The notes under the pieces are model-generated. The model was not told the origin of the DNA. It saw only the letters and a program-made list of their open reading frames with translations, and made no database searches. The translations under genes and the position numbers were made by a program. From contig NZ_OGTP01000022.1 of the NCBI RefSeq assembly GCF_900258035.1, forward strand, positions 1-64,000: a DNA stretch of 64,000 nt. Direction: 5' to 3'. The DNA is from Caballeronia novacaledonica. GTDB taxonomy: Bacteria; Pseudomonadota; Gammaproteobacteria; Burkholderiales; Burkholderiaceae. Positions 8,460-17,166 of the stretch are shown here, one piece after another. Every line of letters begins with the position of its first letter. Within the stretch, counting starts at the first letter, position 1.

Positions 8460-9815
8460 TCAGCTCATCTTCACGCGCTCGATCTTGCCCATGAAGAACA
8501 GATAGACGACCGCCGCAATCAGACAATGCGCCGCGACGAAGTACAGTCCGACGGTATAGCCGCCCGTCGCCTGCACGAGGTAGCCGAAGACGATCGGCGT
8601 CACGATGCCGCCGATATTGCCGATGCAATTGAAGATCGCGCCCGCCAGTCCAACCGCCTCGCGCGGCGCCGTATCGCTCACGATGGCCCACGTTCCCGCG
8701 CCCGCCGCCGCGCCCTTGCCGAAGAAGGCCAGCGCCATCAGCAGCACGATCACGACATTGCTTTGCGCAACGGCCGAAAGCACGATGCTGCAGCCCACCG
8801 CCATGCCGACGATATACGGCGTCTTGCGCGCCCACGACACGCTCCATCCGCGACGAATGAGCCAGTCGGAAATCGTGCCGCCCGCAATGCCGCCGACGAA
8901 GCCCGCGACGGCCGGAATCATCGTTGCGAAGCCGGCCTGCATCACGTTCATGCCGCGCGCCTGAACGAGGTAGATGGGGAACCACGTGATGAAGAAATAG
9001 CTCAGCGCGATGGTGCAATACTGGCCGATATACGCGCACCACAACATGCGATTGCCGAGCAGCGCGCGAATCGAGCCGGGTGCGAGCACCGGGCGCGAAG
9101 TGAGCTCGTGCTTCGAATCGATATCGATCATCGCGCCGCCCGCGATGATGTGATCGAGCTCGCCGCTCGACACGCGCGGATGCTTGCGCGGCTCATACAT
9201 GACGACCGCCCACACGCCCGCCGCCGCGATCCCGATGAGACCCAGCGCGATGAACGGCGCGGGCCAGCCGAAGCGCACCGTGAGCCATCCCGCGAACGGC
9301 GAAAAAATGGCGACCGCGAAATACGAAGCCGATGCGAACAGGGACGTCGCCAGTCCGCGCTCTTCCTTGGGAAACCACATGACCGCGACGCGGCCGTTGG
9401 CGGGGAAGCTCGGCGCCTCGATCAGTCCGAGTGCGAAGCGCAGCGCGAACAAAAGCCCCAGCGCGACCGACAGATCCGACGTGAAGTTGCCGATGAAGCC
9501 GACCAGCATCGTCGCGATGGACCACAGAATCAGCGTGGCGCCGTACATCGTCTTGGTGCCGAGACGATCGAGCAGCAAGCCGCCGGGAATCTGGCCGACG
9601 ACATACGCCCAGCTAAAGGCCGACAACACGTACCCGAGCTGCACGTGACTCAGGCCGAATTCCTTCGATATGCCGGGTCCGGCGATCGAGAGAATGGCGC
9701 GGTCCGCATAAGCCACCGTCGCCAACAGCAGGATCATCGCGAGGATCGAGTAGCGGGTGCGGGTCGTGCGGGCAGCCGTGCTGACTATATACTGGGTCGT
9801 TCGCTCTGTAGCCAC
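8460..9815 (-). CDS. MFS transporter, anion:cation symporter (sugar-acid) type
   Basis: About 451 residues with 12 hydrophobic segments. MFS loop motifs are present, such as GLLLDRLGTKTMYG after helix 2 and RFALGLIEAPSFPANGRV in helix 4, which is characteristic of the ACS subfamily (hexuronate, glucarate, galactonate and phthalate carriers). The GTG at 9815 is preferred because AAAGAGGAG ends six bases before it; an in-frame ATG at 9833 is an alternative that would place that site inside the gene. It is divergent from the citrate-synthase-like gene and upstream of a hydroxyacid dehydrogenase. The transported substrate is probably an organic or sugar acid. Confidence 0.85.
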   Translation of the reverse strand: MATERTTQYIVSTAARTTRTRYSILAMILLLATVAYADRAILSIAGPGISKEFGLSHVQLGYVLSAFSWAYVVGQIPGGLLLDRLGTKTMYGATLILWSIATMLVGFIGNFTSDLSVALGLLFALRFALGLIEAPSFPANGRVAVMWFPKEERGLATSLFASASYFAVAIFSPFAGWLTVRFGWPAPFIALGLIGIAAAGVWAVVMYEPRKHPRVSSGELDHIIAGGAMIDIDSKHELTSRPVLAPGSIRALLGNRMLWCAYIGQYCTIALSYFFITWFPIYLVQARGMNVMQAGFATMIPAVAGFVGGIAGGTISDWLIRRGWSVSWARKTPYIVGMAVGCSIVLSAVAQSNVVIVLLMALAFFGKGAAAGAGTWAIVSDTAPREAVGLAGAIFNCIGNIGGIVTPIVFGYLVQATGGYTVGLYFVAAHCLIAAVVYLFFMGKIERVKMS

Positions 9816-9942
9816 CGATATCTCCTCTTTCATGCCCCTGAAGGTGCGCGCGAACGCGCGGTGCGAAAGCCTTTCGGCCTGCGGGCCGGACTTCTCTCGG
9901 GGTGGTTTATGTTCCGCATTAGACCGACGCCGTGGATGACCG

Positions 9943-9966
9943 TCAATCTTGATTGATTCGATCAAC
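9943..9966. promoter_or_regulatory. Palindromes in the MFS / citrate-synthase-like divergent promoter region
   Basis: TCAATC TT GATTGA at 9943-9956 is a perfect palindrome. It overlaps a second dyad, TTGAT/ATCAA, at 9949-9965. They lie just before the likely GTG start of the HTH-containing gene, in the only gap between two divergent genes. This is a candidate operator, possibly for the neighbouring HTH protein itself; no footprint evidence exists here. Confidence 0.4.
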
Positions 9967-11109
9967 GTGAAGAACTGGATGACTCAGGAAGAGGCCTGCG
10001 AAGCGCTCGGCGTGCGCAAACAGACGCTCTACGCGTACGTCAGCCGCGGCCGGATCGAGGTTCAGGGCGACCCGCAACACCCGAACCGGAATCTGTATCG
10101 GGCATCGGACATCGCGACGCTCGTGAAGAAGCGCAGCCTCGGACGGGCGCGCAAGAACATCGCCGCAAGCACGATGGCCTGGGGCGAGCCGATCATCGAC
10201 ACGCGCATCTCCACCGTCGTGCGCGGCAGGCTTTACTATCGTGGGCAGGATGCGGTGCAACTGGCTGCATCGGCGACGCTGGAAGACATCGCGCGGCTGC
10301 TCTGGAACGTGACCGATACGCCGCGCTTCGCGTCGTTCGCGCCGATCGAGTTCGACGGCTCCATCGGTGCGCGCGTTTTCGCGGCCCTCGCTTGCGACGC
10401 GGCGCACGATCGGCAGACACCGGCCGCCGGCGTTGCGAACAAGGCGGATCAGGCCGCGGAACTGGTCGGCCGCCTCGCGAGCAATTTCGTCGAGTTGCAT
10501 TCGAATGACGGCCCGTTGCATCTGCGGATCGCGCATAGCTGGGGCGTGGCGCGTCATGCCGATCTGCTGCGCCGCGTGCTCGTGCTTCTGGCCGATCAGG
10601 AACTCACGAGTTCGTCATTCGCGGCGCGCGTGGCCGCATCGACGGGGGCGTCGCTCGGGGCGAGCATGATCGCGGGGCTCGCCGCGTTCTCCGGCCCCAT
10701 GCACGGCAATGCGATCGTGCGCGTCCGTGAACTGATGGACGAGGCCAAACGATCCGGAACCGAGCCAGTTGTCCGGCGCAGGATCGCGGATGGCGAACCG
10801 TTGCCCGGCTTCGGTCACGAGCTTTATCCGCAGGGCGATCCGCGCGCGGCCGATCTCCTGTCCGCCTTCGAAGCGCCCAGCAACGCACGCGAGCTGATCG
10901 AATGCGTCGAGCGATTGACAGGCAAGCCGCCCGCCATCGACATGGCGCTTGCCGCGCTCGTCGAGCATTGCCCGCTTCCCGACGAAGCGGCGTTCGCGTT
11001 GTTTTCCATCGCGCGCAGCGTCGGCTGGATGGCGCATTCGATCGAGCAGGTCATGGAAGGCAGCTTGATCCGGCCACGGGCGCGCTACGTCGGTCCGGCC
11101 GGACAATGA
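9967..11109 (+). CDS. Citrate-synthase-like protein with N-terminal helix-turn-helix
   Basis: About 380 residues. The first 55 residues form an excisionase/MerR-type winged helix (WMTQEEACEALGVRKQTLY, then AYVSRGRIEV). The remainder is a citrate-synthase fold. The catalytic triad appears kept: His246 in GPMHGNA, His284 in GFGHELYPQGDPRA and Asp325 in PAIDMALAAL, plus GWMAH near the end. The family motif DHELN reads DQELT, so one conserved His is lost. The start is unclear: GTG 9967 is chosen since the HTH domain begins right after it; TTG 9949 and ATG 9979 are possible. It may be an acyl-CoA-condensing enzyme that also binds DNA, or a metabolite-sensing regulator. Confidence 0.8.
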   Translation: MKNWMTQEEACEALGVRKQTLYAYVSRGRIEVQGDPQHPNRNLYRASDIATLVKKRSLGRARKNIAASTMAWGEPIIDTRISTVVRGRLYYRGQDAVQLAASATLEDIARLLWNVTDTPRFASFAPIEFDGSIGARVFAALACDAAHDRQTPAAGVANKADQAAELVGRLASNFVELHSNDGPLHLRIAHSWGVARHADLLRRVLVLLADQELTSSSFAARVAASTGASLGASMIAGLAAFSGPMHGNAIVRVRELMDEAKRSGTEPVVRRRIADGEPLPGFGHELYPQGDPRAADLLSAFEAPSNARELIECVERLTGKPPAIDMALAALVEHCPLPDEAAFALFSIARSVGWMAHSIEQVMEGSLIRPRARYVGPAGQ

Positions 11110-11185
11110 CGAGCCGCTGAGCGGCACGCGTCTTGCGCGTCGAGATGATCCGTCGCAGCCTGGACGTCAAGAGGAGCATCGCGTC

Positions 11186-12985
11186 ATGTCGAATCCCACC
11201 GTCGGCGATTTTCTGATCGATCGTTTGCATGCCTGGGGCGTACGCCGCATTTACGGCTATCCGGGCGACGGCATCAACGGCGTCTTCGGCGCGCTGAATC
11301 GCGCGAAAGGCAAGATCGAGTTCATCCAGGCACGGCACGAAGAGATGGCCGCCTTCATGGCCTGCGCGCATGCGAAGTTCACCGGCGAGCTCGGCGTGTG
11401 CATCGCGACATCGGGGTCGGGTGCGTCGCATCTCATCACCGGTCTCTACGACGCGCGCCTCGATCACATGCCCGTGCTCGCCATTGCGGGCCAGCAGGCG
11501 CGTGCGGCGCTGGGCGGCCACTATCAGCAGGAAGTGGATCTTCCCGCGATGTTCAAAGACGTCGCCGGCGCCTTCGTGCAGCAGGCGAGCGTGCCGTCGC
11601 AGGTTCGGCATCTCGTCGATCGGGCGGTGCGTATCGCGCTGTCGGAACGCAAAGTCACGGCGCTCATTCTGCCGAACGATCTGCAGGATCTCGAATACGA
11701 ACCGCCGGGCCGCAAGCACGGCACGCTGCATTCCGGCGTAGGCTTCCGTGCGCCGAAGATCGTGCCTTATGGCGACGACCTGCAACGCGCCGCCGATGTC
11801 CTCAACGCAGGCAGGAAGGTCGCGATTCTCGTCGGCGCGGGCGCGCTGGAAGCGACCGACGAAGTTATCGCCGTCGCGGACAAACTCGGCGCGGGCGTCG
11901 CGAAAGCGCTGCTCGGCAAGGCCGCATTGCCCGACGATCTGCCCTTCGTCACCGGCTCCATCGGCCTGCTCGGCACCGAACCGAGCTACAAGATGATGAA
12001 CGGATGCGACACGCTGCTGATGATCGGCTCGGGCTTTCCCTACGCCGAGTTCCTGCCGAAAGAAGGCGCGGCGCGCGGCGTGCAGATCGACCTCAAGGCC
12101 GACATGCTCTCCATCCGCTATCCGATGGAAGCGAATCTCGTCGGCGACAGCGCCGAAACCTTGCGTGCGCTCCTGCCCTTGCTGCAACAGAAGACGGACC
12201 TCGCGTGGCGCAAGGATATCGAAGGCTGGATCGGGGACTGGTGGAAAACGCTGGAGAAGCGCGCGATAACGCCCGTGAAGGCCGGCGTGAATCCGCAGCG
12301 CACGGTGTGGGAGCTGTCGCCGCGCGTACCCGCGAACGCGATCGTCACGAGCGATTCGGGATCGGTCGCGAACTGGTACGCGCGCGATCTGAAGGTGAAG
12401 CGCGGCATGATGTGCTCGCTGTCGGGCGGACTCGCATCGATGGGCGCGGCCGTGCCCTACGCGATCGCCGCGAAGTTCGCGTATCCGGAGCGGCCCGTGA
12501 TCGCGCTCGTCGGCGATGGCGCAATGCAGATGAACAACATGGCCGAGCTCATCACGGTCGCGAAGTACTGGAAGCAATGGTCGAACCCGCGCTGGATCTG
12601 CATGGTGCTCAACAACGAGGATCTGAATCAGGTCACGTGGGAGCAACGCGTGATGGAAGGCGATCCGAAGTTCAAAGCATCACAGGACATTCCGTCGGTG
12701 GCTTATCACAAGTTCGCGGAAATGATCGGTCTGAAGGGCTTTTATGTCGACGACGCCGAACGCATGGCCGCCGTATGGGATGAAGCGCTGGCGGCGGATC
12801 GGCCCGTCGTGATCGAAGTGAAGGCCGACCCTGACGTGCCGCCATTGCCGCCACACATCACGATGCAGCAGGCAAAGGCTTTCGCGACCACGCTCATGAA
12901 GGGCGATCCGAGCCAGGCAAGCGTGATCGTCGATACGGCGAAGCAGGTGCTCGGCGCGGTATTGCCGGGGCATAAGGACAAGTGA
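11186..12985 (+). CDS. ThDP-dependent enzyme, pyruvate oxidase/dehydrogenase (PoxB) type
   Basis: A 599-residue member of the acetolactate synthase/pyruvate oxidase superfamily. The N-terminal pyrimidine domain has the cofactor-activating Glu52 (ARHEEMAAF). The middle domain (190-335) has the nucleotide-binding look of FAD-type members. The C-terminal domain carries the ThDP-Mg signature GDGAMQMN at 443-450 with NN at 476-477. It probably decarboxylates pyruvate or a similar 2-oxo acid at the membrane, passing electrons to quinone or oxygen. The start follows a strong AGAGGAG site. It sits 76 bases after the citrate-synthase-like gene and may be co-transcribed. Oxidase, dehydrogenase and decarboxylase cannot be told apart here. 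Confidence 0.85.
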   Translation: MSNPTVGDFLIDRLHAWGVRRIYGYPGDGINGVFGALNRAKGKIEFIQARHEEMAAFMACAHAKFTGELGVCIATSGSGASHLITGLYDARLDHMPVLAIAGQQARAALGGHYQQEVDLPAMFKDVAGAFVQQASVPSQVRHLVDRAVRIALSERKVTALILPNDLQDLEYEPPGRKHGTLHSGVGFRAPKIVPYGDDLQRAADVLNAGRKVAILVGAGALEATDEVIAVADKLGAGVAKALLGKAALPDDLPFVTGSIGLLGTEPSYKMMNGCDTLLMIGSGFPYAEFLPKEGAARGVQIDLKADMLSIRYPMEANLVGDSAETLRALLPLLQQKTDLAWRKDIEGWIGDWWKTLEKRAITPVKAGVNPQRTVWELSPRVPANAIVTSDSGSVANWYARDLKVKRGMMCSLSGGLASMGAAVPYAIAAKFAYPERPVIALVGDGAMQMNNMAELITVAKYWKQWSNPRWICMVLNNEDLNQVTWEQRVMEGDPKFKASQDIPSVAYHKFAEMIGLKGFYVDDAERMAAVWDEALAADRPVVIEVKADPDVPPLPPHITMQQAKAFATTLMKGDPSQASVIVDTAKQVLGAVLPGHKDK

Positions 12986-13045
12986 CGCGCGAATGGCGGG
13001 GTGGACGCATCGCCGGCTGGGACGCCACCGCGTTCTTCAGCGAAC

Positions 13046-13351
13046 TCAGGTGCGGGCTTTGCCTTGCAGCAGGTCGCGCGCGGTGCTCAGCATGCCGTCG
13101 GCGATACTGGCCGAGTCGATCTTGTAACTGCCGTCGCGCAATGCGGCCTTGATCGACTCGACCTTGGCCGTATCGATATCGGCATCGCTCGATTTGCCGA
13201 GCGCGGCCATCGACGACAAATTCACCGTCGAGTTCTGCGCGCCGGCGGCGCTCACCGCCTGCACGGCACTCTTCGCGTCACCGTTGTTGGTCGCGCGTTG
13301 CGCGTCGTTCTGGGCGCTTGCGAGCGTGTAACTGATGGATTCGATCTTCAT
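13046..13351 (-). CDS. FlgM-like anti-sigma-28 factor
   Basis: A 101-residue protein whose C-terminal half fits the FlgM domain: AKVESIKAALRDGSYKID, followed by SIADGMLSTARDLL. This is the helix that binds the flagellar sigma factor FliA. The N-terminal half is Ala/Gln/Asn-rich and likely disordered, as usual for FlgM. A GGGAG site precedes the ATG. No other flagellar gene is near; canonical flgM lies beside flgA or flgN, so this may be a second, stand-alone copy. It is convergent with the ThDP enzyme gene. Confidence 0.75.
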   Translation of the reverse strand: MKIESISYTLASAQNDAQRATNNGDAKSAVQAVSAAGAQNSTVNLSSMAALGKSSDADIDTAKVESIKAALRDGSYKIDSASIADGMLSTARDLLQGKART

Positions 13352-13532
13352 GGTGTCAACTCCCGACTGTTGATTCCTTTAACGGTCCGGGGTTTGAAAT
13401 CTTCACCATGCGCGAGGCGGCGCGACCGACCGCGAGCTTTCGCGCAAGCCGCAACGCCTTATCAGGCGGGCGTCTCGGCCGTTTGAAACAAATTGAAACA
13501 AAGTGTGAGCAATCGCACACAAGCGCGGACGG

Positions 13533-14447
13533 TCAACCGGCGATGGTTCGAACGCGCCGGGCCGCAGCGCGCATGCGCCGGCATTTCTGCTTTTCCAGCC
13601 ATTGCAGCGACTCCTGCACGACTTCGGGCGGAACGTCGTCGAAAGAAGCGCTCCGGATCAGGGTTTCACTTGCGGCGATGTCGTTGAACAGGCCGAGCTT
13701 GTTCTGCACCGACGTCAGTTCCTTGATCGTGCGATCGTGGCCGCCCTTGATCACGGGCTGAAAAAACTCCAGCAGATACCGCAGCTTTTTGCCGGCCTTG
13801 CGGACATCGTGAAGATCTTCTTCGTGAGCGGTCTCGTTGCGCGATGCATATCGGCTGCGCTTCTTCAGCGCGCGCTCCGCCCGCCGGACGCGATCTTCCG
13901 CGAAGTCGCGAATCGGAAGGTCATTGCAGCTCGACTCCAACTGCATTTGCGCGCGCAGCAGGACGTCGTTCAGGAACGATTCGACGTCATCGCACTTGAT
14001 CATCGTCTGGCTATGCGCGACGGCCTGCGCCCGCTTTTCCTTCGCGGCGGCCACGAGAATTCCCATCGATGCGCGCGACGCCTGCGCGGCTTTCAAAAGA
14101 TCGCCTGCGATATCCCAGTCGCGCGTTCCGCCGGCGACAGCGGCCAGCCGCTTGAATTCCTCGGTGGCGTGCGCGGTCGCCTCTTCGCCGAGATAAGGCG
14201 AGTAGGCCCAGTACAAGGCCCGCAGTTTTCTGAAGGCGACGCGGAGCTGGTGGAATCCTTCGGCATCGCAATTCGTGGACAACTCGCGCGCGCGGCGCAC
14301 GGCTTCGGCGACGACAGGCGCCGCCAATGATGAAAACGTGCTTGCGATTGAATCCGCGTCGGGAGTGGGTGAATCGGCGGGGCGCCGGCTTTCCTTGAAG
14401 AAATTGATCGGCCGGGGCAACGGCCAGTCAGCATCCATATCCACCAT
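13533..14447 (-). CDS. CHAD-domain protein, polyphosphate-binding
   Basis: 304 residues dominated by a CHAD domain, an all-helical fold with conserved His and basic residues. The first signature is FHQLRVAFRKLRALYW (His66) and the second DLHDVRKAGKKLRYLLEFF (about 218-236); many Arg/Lys repeat along the helices. CHAD domains bind inorganic polyphosphate and can localise to its granules. No CYTH triphosphatase domain is fused here. The gene is on the same strand as, and just downstream of, a DUF1488-like gene and ppk2, which supports a role in polyphosphate handling. Confidence 0.85.
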   Translation of the reverse strand: MVDMDADWPLPRPINFFKESRRPADSPTPDADSIASTFSSLAAPVVAEAVRRARELSTNCDAEGFHQLRVAFRKLRALYWAYSPYLGEEATAHATEEFKRLAAVAGGTRDWDIAGDLLKAAQASRASMGILVAAAKEKRAQAVAHSQTMIKCDDVESFLNDVLLRAQMQLESSCNDLPIRDFAEDRVRRAERALKKRSRYASRNETAHEEDLHDVRKAGKKLRYLLEFFQPVIKGGHDRTIKELTSVQNKLGLFNDIAASETLIRSASFDDVPPEVVQESLQWLEKQKCRRMRAAARRVRTIAG

Positions 14448-14565
14448 CGAGGCCTCGATTCATACAAATTTACATTGGCCTCGACCTTACCACAGCGAAG
14501 TACTCGAAATCCGGATTTCGTGACGATTTGATGAAGCACTGCGTGGAAAAGACGCGGCTGTCCGG

Positions 14566-14841
14566 CTAGATCTTCAAAAGAACGACGCGCCTGCCAGGAT
14601 CCTGCATCCCGCCTTCCGCGACGGCCGCCAATATCCGATGACGATTGAGCTGGAACGCCAGATTGAGTTGCTGCTCTGAAGAATTGGAAGCGCCCAACTG
14701 CGCGACGACAAGGCGAAACGGCAATGCATAAGAGCAGAAACCCCAGCCGAGCGCGAAGGCCGAGAACTGTATCTCGTTATCCGCGAATACGGGCGGGGAC
14801 AGGTTCAGGGACTGTTCAGCGGATTGGGCGGGGTCGTTCAT
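14566..14841 (-). CDS. Small DUF1488-like protein
   Basis: A 91-residue soluble protein. A strand-rich middle (DNEIQFSAFALGWGFCSYAL) is followed by LVVAQLGAS and a helix LNLAFQLNRHRILAAVAEGG. This loosely resembles DUF1488, a small family of unknown function common in Burkholderia. The call is by pattern only. It lies between ppk2 and the CHAD gene on the same strand, with gaps of about 120 bases on each side. No clear ribosome site was seen, so the start could be elsewhere. Confidence 0.5.
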   Translation of the reverse strand: MNDPAQSAEQSLNLSPPVFADNEIQFSAFALGWGFCSYALPFRLVVAQLGASNSSEQQLNLAFQLNRHRILAAVAEGGMQDPGRRVVLLKI

Positions 14842-14963
14842 CGTCGTAGTCTTGCGTGAGGGGCCGCGCCCATTATCGCAGTTCGTATCTCAAATTTCAT
14901 CCACGCAACGTATTGCGCATCGGGCACACGCTCGATGCGCATGCCCATATCGGCGCGAACAGG

Positions 14964-15890
14964 CTAGAACACTTCCGGCACGATCATCGATTCGGGCACG
15001 GGATGGCGAATGTACTCCGCATGGTGAACGCGCTCCGGCAGCACGACGGGCTCGTGCTCGACTTCCTCGTACGGCACCTGGCCGAGCAGATGCGTGATGC
15101 AATTCAGTCTGGCGCGCTTCTTATCGACCGCCTGGACGACCCACCACGGCGCCTCGGGAATATTCGAGCGCTCCAGCATCACCTCTTTGACGTGGGTGTA
15201 GTCCTCCCAGCGCCGCCGGCTTTCGAGATCCATCGGGCTCAGTTTCCACTGCTTCAACGGATCCTGCACGCGGGCCTGGAAGCGGAGTTCCTGTTCGTCG
15301 TCGGTGACCGAGAACCAGTATTTGACGATCTTGATGCCGCTGCGAACGAGCATGCGTTCGAACTCGGGCACGGAGCGAAAGAATTCTTCGTACTCGTCGT
15401 CCGTGCAGAAGCCCATCACGCGCTCGACGCCCGCCCGGTTGTACCAGCTACGGTCGAACAGCACGATCTCGCCGCCGGCCGGCAAATGCGACACGTACCG
15501 CTGGAAATACCATTGCGTGCGCTCGCGATTGTTCGGCGCGGGCAGCGCCGCGACGCGGCAGACTCGCGGATTCAGCCGCTGCGTGATCCGCTTGATGACT
15601 CCGCCCTTGCCCGCCGCATCGCGCCCTTCGAAAACCACCACAAGCCGATAACCCGTCTTCTGCACCCAGTCCTGCAACTTGACGAGTTCTCCCTGCAGAC
15701 GAAACAGTTCCCGAAAATAACGCTTGCGCGACAGGCGAGCCTCTTCGGTCAGCCCGGCATCCCCATCCTGGATGCGATCGTCGATCTCCATTTCGAGTTC
15801 CTCGTCATACGCATCGATGAGGTCCTCCTGAAACCGGCGTTGACGCTCTTCGAGCGAAGCCGCGTCGAGGGATCTGTCTAGCTCTGTCAT
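14964..15890 (-). CDS. ppk2: Polyphosphate kinase 2
   Basis: A 308-residue PPK2-family nucleotide kinase that transfers phosphate between polyphosphate and nucleoside diphosphates. The Walker A motif is GRDAAGKGG at residues 89-97 and the Walker B region FDRSWYNRAG at 145-154. The lid region with PNNRERTQWYFQRY lies between, and the LSPMDLESRRRWEDYT block follows. A single kinase domain with a 70-residue helical N-terminal extension suits class I enzymes. ATG at 15890 is chosen over an upstream one at 15923 because AGGAGA lies six bases before it. It heads a probable polyphosphate module with the CHAD protein downstream. Confidence 0.93.
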   Translation of the reverse strand: MTELDRSLDAASLEERQRRFQEDLIDAYDEELEMEIDDRIQDGDAGLTEEARLSRKRYFRELFRLQGELVKLQDWVQKTGYRLVVVFEGRDAAGKGGVIKRITQRLNPRVCRVAALPAPNNRERTQWYFQRYVSHLPAGGEIVLFDRSWYNRAGVERVMGFCTDDEYEEFFRSVPEFERMLVRSGIKIVKYWFSVTDDEQELRFQARVQDPLKQWKLSPMDLESRRRWEDYTHVKEVMLERSNIPEAPWWVVQAVDKKRARLNCITHLLGQVPYEEVEHEPVVLPERVHHAEYIRHPVPESMIVPEVF

Positions 15891-16048
15891 TGCGGTTCTC
15901 CTGTTGAAATGGCGGGATGGCACGCCCTTTCTGGCCGCGCTCAGTCGGTCATGATCCGCCTAACAAATGACGTTCAGGTTACTCGCTTTCAGTGACAGGC
16001 GAGGCGAAGCGTGTCGACAGAGCCGGCCGTGGCAGTGATGGAGCCCGC

Positions 16049-16756
16049 TTACTGATCGGCGAATTCGACGCGATTGCGTCCGCCGCGTTTCGCCCGATAC
16101 AGCGCCGCGTCGGCCAGCGCGTACGCCGTGTCGAAGCCGTCTCCGGCTTCGTTGTGGCTGACGCCAAAGCTCGCCGTGATGCGGCGATCCACCGGCGGGA
16201 CGATCAGCGAATCGCTGATCGCTTCGCGCATGCGCTCCGCGAGATTCGCGGCGCTGGCCGCATCGTGACCCGGCAACAGCACGGTGAATTCCTCGCCGCC
16301 CACTCGCCCGATGAAACCGCTTTCGCCCACGATTCGCCGCAGACAATCGACGACGCCCAGAATGACCGCGTCGCCTACGGGATGACCGAAATCGTCGTTG
16401 ATCCGTTTGAATTCGTCGATGTCGAGAACGATCATCACCGCGCTATTCGCCCGCAGCGTCTTGCTGGTCCGCTCGATCACGGCGCTGCGATTCAACACGC
16501 CGGTGAGCGCATCGTGCGACGCGCGATGCGCGAGCTGCGTGGCAAGCGCCTGCATCTCGCGTTCGGCACGGTCGCTTCTGCCGATCAGACGCCGCGTTTC
16601 CCGCATCAGGCGCTCGAAATGCTCGATGAGCTCGCCCAGCGACTGACGATATCCGTCCGCATCCGCGTCGGCTGCCGCATGCACGGCGCGGGCTTTCTCG
16701 AGCGCCGCGCTCTCCTTCTGAAACAGATCGGGCGAGGATGTCGAAGGCATCCTCAA
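16049..16756 (-). CDS. siaD: SiaD-type diguanylate cyclase
   Basis: A 235-residue cytoplasmic diguanylate cyclase that makes c-di-GMP. A helical N-terminal segment (about 15-78) is followed by a GGDEF domain starting at DALTGVLNR. The active site is GGEEF at 153-157 in GRVGGEEFTVL. The RxxD inhibitory site expected just upstream is absent (GESG in its place), so product inhibition is probably lost. It is the last gene of the operon and overlaps siaC by four bases (ATGA). In Pseudomonas SiaD is switched on by direct binding of unphosphorylated SiaC; the coiled N terminus is the likely contact. Confidence 0.88.
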   Translation of the reverse strand: MRMPSTSSPDLFQKESAALEKARAVHAAADADADGYRQSLGELIEHFERLMRETRRLIGRSDRAEREMQALATQLAHRASHDALTGVLNRSAVIERTSKTLRANSAVMIVLDIDEFKRINDDFGHPVGDAVILGVVDCLRRIVGESGFIGRVGGEEFTVLLPGHDAASAANLAERMREAISDSLIVPPVDRRITASFGVSHNEAGDGFDTAYALADAALYRAKRGGRNRVEFADQ

Positions 16757-17148
16757 CGTCCCTGATAGACGATGGGACGATCCGTGAATTCGATCGCGTC
16801 GAAATCGGCTTTCAGCTCTTCGCCGAATTCGGCGATCGTCTCGTCTTCTTCATCGTGATACCAGTTCATCAGCACGCGGCTGCCCGACTGAGCCGCCTGA
16901 TCGAGCGCGTCGAACATGCTGAACAGCATCTTGGTGCTCGAACTGTTGAAGTAAGTGAGCGCGACGTCGATGGTGATGACCGCGCCTGCGTTCTCGGCCA
17001 AATACGCGCGCATCTGCTCGATGACGGGCGCATAAAAAGCCGCCGCGTTTTCCGGGTATGACTCGCCCTTGAGCAACAACGCGTGCTGGTCGAAACGAAA
17101 ATCGACCTCGGGCGACGTCGTCGTGGCGGCGATGTAGAGGTTATCCAT
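16753..17148 (-). CDS. siaC: SiaC-type regulatory phosphoprotein
   Basis: 131 residues of the DUF1987/SiaC family. Family motifs are visible: LLKGESYPENAAAFYAPV at 25-42 and ALTYFNSSSTKMLF at 63-76. The Ser/Thr run after YFN (residues 69-72) matches the site that SiaB phosphorylates in Pseudomonas, where the acceptor is Thr; here Ser69 is in that place. Unphosphorylated SiaC binds and activates the cyclase SiaD, and the phosphatase SiaA restores that state. It sits between siaB (18-base gap) and siaD (4-base overlap). Confidence 0.9.
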   Translation of the reverse strand: MDNLYIAATTTSPEVDFRFDQHALLLKGESYPENAAAFYAPVIEQMRAYLAENAGAVITIDVALTYFNSSSTKMLFSMFDALDQAAQSGSRVLMNWYHDEEDETIAEFGEELKADFDAIEFTDRPIVYQGR

Positions 17149-17166
17149 GTTATTGCGCCTTCCTGC

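Noticed and set aside
8430-9956. Plus-strand open frame of 508 codons opposite the MFS carrier
   Set aside because: Arg/His/Asp-rich shadow; the minus strand has clear membrane helices.
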